A DNA stretch of 64,000 nucleotides from Cognatishimia sp. MH4019 (GTDB lineage Bacteria; Pseudomonadota; Alphaproteobacteria; Rhodobacterales; Rhodobacteraceae), in contig NZ_JAHTBL010000001.1 of the NCBI RefSeq assembly GCF_020177595.1, forward strand, positions 310,001 through 374,000. The letters are read 5' to 3'. A program made the translations under genes and the position numbers. Position 1 is the stretch's first letter. The number at the start of each line of letters is the position of its first letter. The notes under the pieces are model-generated. The model had not been told where the DNA came from, did not search any database, and saw only the letters and a program-made list of their open reading frames with translations. This document shows positions 47,204 to 55,170 of the stretch, piece by piece.

Positions 47204-47322
47204 GCCCCGGACATGATCCGGGGCCTCTTCGCGGGAGGCACGTTGCCTCTTTCGGCGAGGTCCCGGGTCAAGCCCGGGACGTGGGGTTCTATTGGAAAGA
47301 GGTCCCGGGTCGAGCCCGGGAT
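47204..47322. repeat. Three GC-rich palindromes after grxD
   Basis: GCCCCGGA-CATGA-TCCGGGGC (47204-47224), GTCCCGGG-TCAAG-CCCGGGAC (47260-47280) and GTCCCGGG-TCGAG-CCCGGGAT (47302-47322). The last two are near-identical copies 42 bases apart, each preceded by a GAGG or GAGGTCC context. They fill most of the 232-base gap between grxD and the pentapeptide gene and look like dispersed palindromic (REP-like) units. Confidence 0.7.
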
Positions 47323-47327
47323 GACGC

Positions 47328-47690
47328 TTAAGCGTTGGCTTCGCGGATCTTGTCAGCCGCGTCTTTGTCGAAGCCGACGCCGTTTTCCGCAAAAAGCGTG
47401 TCCAGCTCGCCCGAGAGCGTCATCTCGGTGATGATATCGCAGCCACCGACGAACTCGCCTTTGACATAAAGCTGCGGGATCGTGGGCCAGTCGGAGTAGT
47501 CTTTGATGCCTTGGCGCAGGTTATCATCGGCAAGCACGTTCACATCGGCATAATCAACGCCCATGAAGTTCAGCACACCGGCCACGCGGCTGGAAAATCC
47601 GCATTGCGGCATCGACTTGGTGCCTTTCATGAAGAGCACCACGTCATTGGCGGTCACGGTCTCTTTGATCTGGGTGGCGGCGTCGCTCAT
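47328..47690 (-). CDS. grxD: Monothiol glutaredoxin (Grx4/GrxD type)
   Basis: Grx4-type proteins hold a [2Fe-2S] cluster with glutathione and pass it on, often together with BolA. The 120-residue protein has the CGFS active site at 30-33 (KSMPQCGFSSR), the WPTIPQLYVKGEFVGG cis-proline region, and a short C-terminal extension. It overlaps the preceding 83-residue gene by four bases, and bolA is the gene before that, so the known partners are in one operon. Confidence 0.95.
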   Translation of the reverse strand: MSDAATQIKETVTANDVVLFMKGTKSMPQCGFSSRVAGVLNFMGVDYADVNVLADDNLRQGIKDYSDWPTIPQLYVKGEFVGGCDIITEMTLSGELDTLFAENGVGFDKDAADKIREANA

Positions 47691-47938
47691 GATTTTTCCT
47701 TGGGTTTTCTGTCCTGCGGGACAAAGGTTTTTGCGTATTCCTGCGGGTCGCGGGGGACGCGAATCTGGCTTTGCTGTCCTCCGAGGCCGGAGGAATAATT
47801 CACGTCTATGATATGATCTCCGTCGCCGGGTTCAAGGCCGCGGTCTGCGGCATTATCGGCGCGAATGGCGCGTGCGGCGGTGATACCGGTGACGATCACG
47901 ATGGCGATCAAAAGGCCTATGATGACCGCCAGGTCCAT
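47687..47938 (-). CDS. Small single-pass membrane protein between bolA and grxD
   Basis: This 83-residue protein starts with a membrane helix (LAVIIGLLIAIVIVTGITAA) and continues into a polar, probably cytoplasmic or periplasmic tail without cysteines. It is packed between bolA (adjacent TAA and ATG) and grxD (ATGA overlap), which shows it is translated with the Fe-S trafficking pair. The family is not recognised. Confidence 0.75.
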   Translation of the reverse strand: MDLAVIIGLLIAIVIVTGITAARAIRADNAADRGLEPGDGDHIIDVNYSSGLGGQQSQIRVPRDPQEYAKTFVPQDRKPKEKS

Positions 47939-48175
47939 TTAATCGGGGGCCTTTGTGGTAAGCGCCAAGGCGTGCAGTTCGCCGTTATTGCCATCCATCT
48001 TGCCCTTGAGCGCTGCGTAGACCGCGCGTTGCTGTTGCACGCGGTTTTGGCCTTTGAAGGAGGCGTCGATCACCTCGGCGGCGTAATGCGCACCGTCATC
48101 GCCCTGCACGGTGATTTGCGCGTCAGGGAAGCTCTCCCGAAGAAGGGTTTCGATCTCGTGGGCGGTGATGGGCAT
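47939..48175 (-). CDS. bolA: BolA-family protein
   Basis: This 78-residue BolA/IbaG-type protein has the class-II KH-like fold, with DAQITVQGDDGAHYAAEVID and the conserved His in GELHALAL. Cytosolic BolA proteins pair with CGFS glutaredoxins to ferry Fe-S clusters. The downstream grxD in the same operon supports that role. It starts 63 bases after purL ends. Confidence 0.93.
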   Translation of the reverse strand: MPITAHEIETLLRESFPDAQITVQGDDGAHYAAEVIDASFKGQNRVQQQRAVYAALKGKMDGNNGELHALALTTKAPD

Positions 48176-48238
48176 GGATGGCTCCGGATCGTTGGTGATA
48201 ACAGAAAACTAGGGCGCGCGCCGGGATGGCGCAAGCGC

Positions 48239-50398
<2,160 letters not shown>

Positions 50399-50523
50399 GG
50401 TGGATTCCCCAAGGTCGGCAGTTGCGAAGGTTCTTAGGGCAAGGGCGCGCGCGGGGGAAGGGGGGGCAGCATTGCGATGCCGCGCCGCGCGGTGCTAGGC
50501 TATGACGTGGAGGAGAGCGCCTG

Positions 50524-50784
50524 ATGGCTGCAGATCAAGACACTATGCTTGTGCCTTTGGCGCGCCGGTGCCGACGCGTGGCGGCGGCCCTGATCGGTGC
50601 GCTCTGGCCGGGCAAAACCGGAGCCAGGGTGGAGGAAGACATAGCCCACCTGTCAGCGCGCGCTCAGATCGCCGTTGTGGGCGGTGTGCTGGCGCTTTTG
50701 TTCTTACTAAGCCTCTTTGCCGCGCAGTTCGGCATTGTTGGTCTGGCTGCATTATTCGTTACGATCATCGTCGTGATGCGCTGA
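50524..50784 (+). CDS. Small membrane protein of unknown function
   Basis: This 86-residue protein has a basic N-terminal half and a C-terminal hydrophobic region (about 49-84) that could form two short helices (VVGGVLALLFLLSLFAAQF and IVGLAALFVTIIVV). GGAGG lies about nine bases before the ATG. It is divergent from purL. No family is recognised. Confidence 0.6.
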   Translation: MAADQDTMLVPLARRCRRVAAALIGALWPGKTGARVEEDIAHLSARAQIAVVGGVLALLFLLSLFAAQFGIVGLAALFVTIIVVMR

Positions 50785-50838
50785 CATGATCGTTGGCTAA
50801 CCCAGCGTCATCTTTACCAAATTTGCGATAGACGCTGT

Positions 50839-50856
50839 GGTATACGTAAGTATGCC
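50839..50856. repeat. Imperfect dyad before the 57-residue gene
   Basis: GGTATAC-GTAA-GTATGCC has one mismatch. It lies in an AT-rich 166-base gap, unlike most gaps here, and recalls the GGGTATACCC palindrome upstream of the toxin-like gene. Confidence 0.35.
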
Positions 50857-50951
50857 ATTGAAAATAAAAGAAATTCCTGAAAATTCTTTGATCTGCTTTC
50901 TGGAAACTCGCGTATCCCTGTCATTACCACATCAGCACGAAAGGAAATGAC

Positions 50952-51125
50952 ATGGACTTCGGACTTGGACTACTGACTTTCGGCACTTTGGGTTTTGTGG
51001 CCGTCTTCGGCTATATCAACGCCCGCGAGACGGAGAAGCGTCGCAAGCAGGGTGGGCCGAAATCGGCTTTGTCGCGAGACGGCGCATTGGAACGATTGGC
51101 GCGGATGCAGACACCGGCGGAGTAA
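50952..51125 (+). CDS. 57-residue membrane-anchored protein
   Basis: The frame encodes a helix (MDFGLGLLTFGTLGFVAVFG) followed by a charged cytoplasmic tail (YINARETEKRRKQGG) and ends RMQTPAE. AAGGAAATGAC precedes the ATG at suitable spacing and a terminator follows the stop, so it looks like a genuine single-gene unit. Function unknown. Confidence 0.7.
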   Translation: MDFGLGLLTFGTLGFVAVFGYINARETEKRRKQGGPKSALSRDGALERLARMQTPAE

Positions 51126-51146
51126 GCGCCTTACCTAATTTCGATT

Positions 51147-51181
51147 AAAACGGGATCTGCGCAGCGCAGGTCCTGTTTTTT
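51147..51181 (+). terminator. Terminator of the 57-residue gene
   Basis: AAAACGGGATCTGCGC and GCGCAGGTCCTGTTTT form a stem with a short internal bulge, and the last arm runs into six T residues. Confidence 0.75.
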
Positions 51182-51182
51182 G

Positions 51183-51395
51183 TCAGGCCCGACAGGCTTG
51201 GATCAGCACAAGCCACAGGCCCAAGGGAACGGTTAGTGTCAGTAATTGCCCCGCAGTTATTGCGCCGGTTCGCTTGTAGCCGCGCATGCCGATGGCGGCT
51301 CGAACCGTCTCTTTAATTGAAAAGTTGTTGGCGCGCCGGATCATCAGAATAGTCACGAGGGCGCCCAGCCAGAAAAGGCTGAAAGGCAGGATCAT
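51183..51395 (-). CDS. Possible small membrane protein
   Basis: This 70-residue frame has two hydrophobic stretches (SLFWLGALVTILMI and LTLTVPLGLWLVLIQ) around a basic loop. There is no clear ribosome site and the start is uncertain. Hydrophobic patterning is the only support. Confidence 0.4.
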   Translation of the reverse strand: MILPFSLFWLGALVTILMIRRANNFSIKETVRAAIGMRGYKRTGAITAGQLLTLTVPLGLWLVLIQACRA

Positions 51396-51479
51396 GGTAG
51401 ATTCGACGCAACTGTCCATGCACGCGACTTATGGCGTTTCACGGTTCTTCAAAAGGCCCTGCCAGAATTTTTTCCATGC

Positions 51480-51495
51480 TATGTCATAGGACATA
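51480..51495. promoter_or_regulatory. Dyad upstream of the HWE kinase gene
   Basis: A perfect TATGTC-ATAG-GACATA inverted repeat lies 76 bases before the kinase start. It could be an operator; it matches no site I can name. Confidence 0.35.
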
Positions 51496-51571
51496 CCTAC
51501 GTCACTGACGGTTGCTGTATGCTGACCCGGGCTTTAGAAAAGCGCTTAATGCTGCGGTTCTGGGAGCGGGG

Positions 51572-52561
51572 ATGTCGCAAGATCAAGATTTGAATTACGG
51601 ACATCTGTCCCCGTCCGAGATGGAAGTGGGCTTGCAGGTGGCGCGCGTGGGTCTGGGAAAGGTTGATTACCGGGCCGACACCGTCCGGCTTGATGCGCTT
51701 TCGGCTGATATCTTTGGCTTTACCGCAGGCGAGGACATCCCGCGCGCTGAGTTTCATTCCCGTATTCATCCCGATGATTGGAGCGGGATCGCCCATGAGC
51801 TTGATGATCTGCTGGCACCCGAGCATGCGAATGTCATGGATCTGACGCACCGTATTCTGCGTCCCGACGGGGCGCTGCGCTGGCTCAACGCCCGCAAGCA
51901 AGTGAGCTTTGAAGGCGATGCGCCAGTCTCCGGTATTTTCGCAGTTGTCGATATCACTGCTGCGAAGATTGCAGAGCAGCAGAACGATGTGCTGATCGGC
52001 GAGTTGAACCATCGGACCAAGAACCTGATCGCAGTGATTGCCGGGATTGCCCGCCAAATGAAGCGTCACTGCCCGCCAGAAGAGTTTGCCGACAAGCTGA
52101 ACGAACGTCTGATGGTGTTGGCGCGCAATCAGGATGCGGTCGTCGAGGGGCGGGGATCTGTCTTTGATCTGGCTGGAATTGTACGCGAGCAAAGCAAGCC
52201 GTTTCAGTCGGTAACCGGCAAACGGCTGACCGTGAGCGGACCGGAGTTAGAGTTGTCTCAAAGCGCGGGACAGGTTTTTGGGATGGTGCTGCACGAGCTT
52301 TTGACGAACGCTGTAAAATATGGGGCCCTTTCAACCCGTGACGGACGCATCGCTTTGGAGTGGCGCGTCGCGGACGGGCAGGTCGATCTGGCTTGGCAAG
52401 AAAGCGGTGGCCCCGCTGTGACTCCGCCGGAGCGGTCTGGATTTGGGGGCGAGGTTCTAAGCTCTCTGCCGCGGATGTCGTTGGAGGCTGAGGTGACCAT
52501 GGATTATGCGTCTGATGGCTTGCGCTATGCGTTGCATTTGCCGAAATCGGCTCTTGGCTGA
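51572..52561 (+). CDS. HWE-family sensor histidine kinase with PAS domain
   Basis: This 329-residue soluble kinase has a PAS-type domain at about 15-130, typical of light, redox or ligand sensing. It then carries the HWE kinase features: the phosphorylated His147 in GELNHRTKNLIAVI, the N-box HELLTNAVKYGALS, and the LEWRV...WQESGGP segment. No receiver domain is fused and no response-regulator gene lies nearby, so it is an orphan. HWE kinases feed general-stress or light signalling in other alphaproteobacteria. The start follows GGGAGCGGGG. Confidence 0.88.
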   Translation: MSQDQDLNYGHLSPSEMEVGLQVARVGLGKVDYRADTVRLDALSADIFGFTAGEDIPRAEFHSRIHPDDWSGIAHELDDLLAPEHANVMDLTHRILRPDGALRWLNARKQVSFEGDAPVSGIFAVVDITAAKIAEQQNDVLIGELNHRTKNLIAVIAGIARQMKRHCPPEEFADKLNERLMVLARNQDAVVEGRGSVFDLAGIVREQSKPFQSVTGKRLTVSGPELELSQSAGQVFGMVLHELLTNAVKYGALSTRDGRIALEWRVADGQVDLAWQESGGPAVTPPERSGFGGEVLSSLPRMSLEAEVTMDYASDGLRYALHLPKSALG

Positions 52562-52582
52562 CCGAGCTTAAGGCGCATACTC

Positions 52583-52656
52583 AAAAAAAAAGGCCGAGCA
52601 TAAGCTCGGCCGAAGTCCAACAGGGAGGTATGAAAGCGCTCAATTGTGCGCCTTCG
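52583..52656 (-). ncRNA. Candidate trans-acting small RNA with exposed CCUCCC
   Basis: The minus strand carries TTGCCC (52691-52686), a 17-base spacer and TAAATG (52668-52663), predicting a start near 52656. The RNA of about 74 nt would begin with a stem GAAGGCGC / GCGCTTTC (one G-U pair). It continues with an unpaired stretch containing ACCTCCCTGTTGGAC and ends in a perfect GGCCGAGC-TTAT-GCTCGGCC terminator with nine T residues. No minus-strand gene reaches this terminator, so it must belong to its own transcript. CCUCCC in a single-stranded linker is the usual anti-ribosome-site seed of alphaproteobacterial sRNAs such as AbcR types. Confidence 0.72.
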
Positions 52657-52748
52657 ATGCTGCATTTAGGGGCGGTTTGTGAATCGGGCAAGAGCGGGTT
52701 GCCCAGAATCGAGGCATAGCCGGTATGCGCTAGACGCATGGATGATAG

Positions 52749-52788
52749 GGGTATACCCTTGAAGTTATATGCCGCAAATGGTATATAA
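52749..52788. promoter_or_regulatory. Operator-like palindromes before the toxin/antitoxin-like genes
   Basis: GGGTATACCC is a perfect 10-base palindrome (52749-52758), followed by TTATAT...ATATAA arms (52765-52770 and 52783-52788). They lie 28-67 bases before the first gene of the module, where an HTH antitoxin would autoregulate. Confidence 0.5.
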
Positions 52789-52815
52789 GCTATGTGATCG
52801 GGAAGAGGCTTCGGC

Positions 52816-53190
52816 GTGAGACGTGCTGTGGAACCTGTTGCGGCCTATCTTGCAGAGGTCCTGGCGGAGTTCGATGCGCCGTCCACGCAATGTATGCTGG
52901 GTGTGGATTTGCTGCTCGAAGAGCTTGAGCTGAACGACCCTGATCTGACCGAGCGGTGCGGATTGTTAGCAGATCGCTATGAAATCTATGCGATTGAAAT
53001 CCCGCGCTGTGCGCATTTGAGGCTGGCTGTGTCGCTTCAGATTGCAAAAGACCCGCCTTGGCCTTGCATCGTGCATGGCCTGGTACGCAGCAAAGACCAC
53101 CCGTGCGAGGCAGCGCGGCGCAAGGCCGAGAGACATCTCGGACTGATACATCCAAGTTGGGAGGCAGCCCATGGCGACGACAAGTTTTAG
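52816..53190 (+). CDS. RelE/HigB-like toxin candidate
   Basis: This 124-residue protein has a GTG start. The C-terminal half (YEIYAIEIPRCAHLRLAVS, then IVHGLVRSKDHPCEAARRKA) follows the pattern of RelE/HigB mRNA-cleaving toxins, in which a basic-rich strand is followed by an LHGFxKK-like motif and a helix with spaced A and R. It overlaps the next gene, an HTH protein, by 20 bases, the usual layout of HigB-HigA pairs. Identity at catalytic residues cannot be confirmed by eye, so this is a family-level guess. Confidence 0.5.
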   Translation: MRRAVEPVAAYLAEVLAEFDAPSTQCMLGVDLLLEELELNDPDLTERCGLLADRYEIYAIEIPRCAHLRLAVSLQIAKDPPWPCIVHGLVRSKDHPCEAARRKAERHLGLIHPSWEAAHGDDKF

Positions 53191-53524
53191 GAACCGGGTG
53201 CGCAGCCGCCGCCCTGACGTAGTGGCAGGCGGTGAGACGCATGAGTTCAAACGCAAGCTGGCGTTGGCGCTGCGCGCATTGCGCAAGGAAAAGCAGCTGA
53301 CGCAAAAGGATATCGAGGCCCGATCAACCCTGACGCAGCCGATGATCTCGCGGTTGGAAGCGCCTACGGGCGGTTTGCCCAACTGGGATACGGTGATGCG
53401 CTATGTACAGGCCTGTGACGGGCATATGTTGCTTGGCTTTTCAGGCTCGGAATTCGATGAGACTGCTTTTGTAAGCGCGTCGTCCGGTGCATCTGAAGAT
53501 GTGGTGTCGGCTGTCGCTGTGTGA
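53171..53524 (+). CDS. XRE/HigA-like helix-turn-helix protein (antitoxin candidate)
   Basis: This 117-residue protein has a Cro/C1-type DNA-binding domain at about 32-85 (LTQKDIEARSTLTQPMISRLE), flanked by a basic N-terminus and a Ser/Val-rich tail. GGGAGGC lies before the ATG. It overlaps the toxin-like gene upstream and touches the membrane-protein gene downstream (TGATG). Binding to the palindromes before the operon is inferred. Confidence 0.75.
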   Translation: MATTSFRNRVRSRRPDVVAGGETHEFKRKLALALRALRKEKQLTQKDIEARSTLTQPMISRLEAPTGGLPNWDTVMRYVQACDGHMLLGFSGSEFDETAFVSASSGASEDVVSAVAV

Positions 53525-53814
53525 TGACCCCGCAAGAGGCGCATTGGTGGCTCAATCTGATGACCTTGCTGGGCATCGCGGTTTTGGCAGTGCCGGTCTG
53601 GTCGCTGAACAACCGCCGCAAGCGCCTGAAGGAAGTGCGCGATCTATTGGCTGAGACGCCCGATAGTTTTAAGCAAAAGGTGCGTGAGATTGTCGTCGAC
53701 AAACAAGATCGCGATGTGAGCGATTGGCGGCGGATTGACGAGCTGTGCCTTGTTATCGGCTATGGGGCACTGCTGGGTAGTGCGGTATTGCGATTGTTCG
53801 TGCCGATAATTTGA
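53524..53814 (+). CDS. Two-helix membrane protein of the toxin/antitoxin-like module
   Basis: This 96-residue protein has a first membrane helix (LMTLLGIAVLAVPVWSL), a charged cytoplasmic or periplasmic loop of about 45 residues, and a second helix (LVIGYGALLGSAVLRLFVPII). The ATG shares its A with the preceding stop, so translation is coupled to the HTH gene. The family is not known to me; membrane partners are uncommon in RelE-type modules. Confidence 0.7.
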   Translation: MTPQEAHWWLNLMTLLGIAVLAVPVWSLNNRRKRLKEVRDLLAETPDSFKQKVREIVVDKQDRDVSDWRRIDELCLVIGYGALLGSAVLRLFVPII

Positions 53815-53829
53815 AAGCCGTACAGTATT

Positions 53830-53860
53830 ACAAACGCAAAGGCCGAGAACAGCCTTTACG
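53830..53860 (-). terminator. Terminator of the entericidin-like gene
   Basis: On the minus strand CGTAAAGGC and GCCTTTGCG pair (one G-T) around an 8-nt loop and are followed by TTTGTAA, about 30 bases past the stop. Confidence 0.6.
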
Positions 53861-53888
53861 CCTGTTAAAACTTATATCCTAAATAAGA

Positions 53889-54023
53889 TCAGAACTGAGA
53901 CTGCACTTCGCGGCTTTCCTGCGAGATAACGTCGCCCGCAGTAGAGATGTCTTGTCCAGCGCCTTCGACGGTTTCACAGGCGGCCAAGGCACAGACGGCG
54001 AAGAGCAGGGATGCGATACGCAT
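53889..54023 (-). CDS. Entericidin-like lipoprotein
   Basis: The minus strand encodes a 44-residue lipoprotein. The signal MRIASLLFAVCALAAC ends in a lipobox (LAAC, lipidated Cys16), followed by ETVEGAGQDISTAGDVISQ, which is the signature of the EcnA/EcnB entericidin family. These tiny membrane lipoproteins are linked to stationary-phase lysis and its antidote in E. coli. AAAGGAT precedes the ATG and a terminator follows. Only one copy is present, so whether it acts as killer or protector is unknown. Confidence 0.85.
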   Translation of the reverse strand: MRIASLLFAVCALAACETVEGAGQDISTAGDVISQESREVQSQF

Positions 54024-54125
54024 GGCATATCCTTTCACGTTGTTGATCCTCACACGTGAAACCTTCGGCGGCGCGATTGGTTCCGATACGGATGTGCCGG
54101 TTTGCGCGGATCTTTGCCAGACCGG

Positions 54126-55031
54126 CTATTCTCCGCGCGCCGCACGCATCCTTTTGCGGTGGGCAAAAATCTCGTCCTGCACAAAGTCGCGGAAGGCGGC
54201 AATCCGTTGCGATTGGCGCAACTCCTCGGGATAGGCAAGAAAGACCGGCACGTCTGCGCTTTCCAGCTCTGGCAGAACCGGGACCAGATCCGGGAAATCC
54301 TCGGTCACGTAATCCGGCAGCACACCAATGCCGAGATTGTGCAGCACACCCTGGAGCGCACCGAAATAATTGTTCACGGTCAGCAGCGACGGAATGTCAT
54401 AGGTCATCAGATGTTGTACCAGCGTGGCACCCGCTGCCACTTGAGCAGAGGAGGGCGATTGGCAAATCAGCCGGTGCTGGGCAATATCTTCGATCTTCTC
54501 TGGCGCAGGTCGTGTGGAGAGGTATTCGGGCGATGCAAAGAGCTTCATTTTTACCGTCATCAGCTTCTTGCGGATCAGGTCGGCCTGGGATGGCTCTTTC
54601 ATCCGTATCGCCACATCGGCCTCGCGCATGGGCAGATCGAGAACATGTTCTTCCAGCATCAGATCTATCTTGAGATCAGGATATTTCTCAAACAAGGCGG
54701 GTAGGCGCGGGGCCAACCAAAGCGAACCGAAGCCGGTGGTGGTGGTCACTTTCAGCTCACCGAAAACTTCTTCCTCGCTGTCTTTGATCCGGGCAGAGGC
54801 CGCATCAAGACGCTTGGACATGGCGGCGGTCGCATCGAACAGCAACTCGCCTTGCTCGGTCAGAATCAGGCCGCGGGCATGACGGTGAAAAAGCGTCGTA
54901 TTCAGCGATTCTTCCAACGCGCGGATCTGGCGGCTGACGGCGGATTGCGACAGATGCAGCGTGTCGCCTGCATGGGTCAGCGATCCGGCATCCGCAACTG
55001 CGTGGAAAATCCTGAGCTTGTCCCAATCCAT
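54126..55031 (-). CDS. LysR-family regulator, divergent from indolepyruvate oxidoreductase
   Basis: This 301-residue protein has an N-terminal winged HTH (LRIFHAVADAGSLTHAGDTL, LSQSAVSRQIRALEESL) and a type-2 periplasmic-like effector domain. It is transcribed away from the indolepyruvate oxidoreductase gene over 139 bases that hold an AGGTCA-N7-TGACCT dyad, so it probably controls that gene. The basic C-terminal end (HRKRMRAARGE) is unremarkable. Confidence 0.88.
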   Translation of the reverse strand: MDWDKLRIFHAVADAGSLTHAGDTLHLSQSAVSRQIRALEESLNTTLFHRHARGLILTEQGELLFDATAAMSKRLDAASARIKDSEEEVFGELKVTTTTGFGSLWLAPRLPALFEKYPDLKIDLMLEEHVLDLPMREADVAIRMKEPSQADLIRKKLMTVKMKLFASPEYLSTRPAPEKIEDIAQHRLICQSPSSAQVAAGATLVQHLMTYDIPSLLTVNNYFGALQGVLHNLGIGVLPDYVTEDFPDLVPVLPELESADVPVFLAYPEELRQSQRIAAFRDFVQDEIFAHRKRMRAARGE

Positions 55032-55111
55032 CTTTGATCTTCCCCTGCGGCTGTTGGCGCTAACTTATCTTTTCTGCACTGCAGAGGGGAAGGGGGAAAA
55101 AGAGGGTTTAA

Positions 55112-55130
55112 AGGTCAGGGTTTTTGACCT
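55112..55130. promoter_or_regulatory. LysR-type dyad before indolepyruvate oxidoreductase
   Basis: AGGTCA-GGGTTTT-TGACCT is a perfect inverted repeat. It is directly followed by the AT-rich TATATTAAAG, about 40 bases before the start codon. Confidence 0.55.
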
Positions 55131-55170
55131 ATATTAAAGAGAGCCACTTATCTCGTCTGGGAGGATCGAC

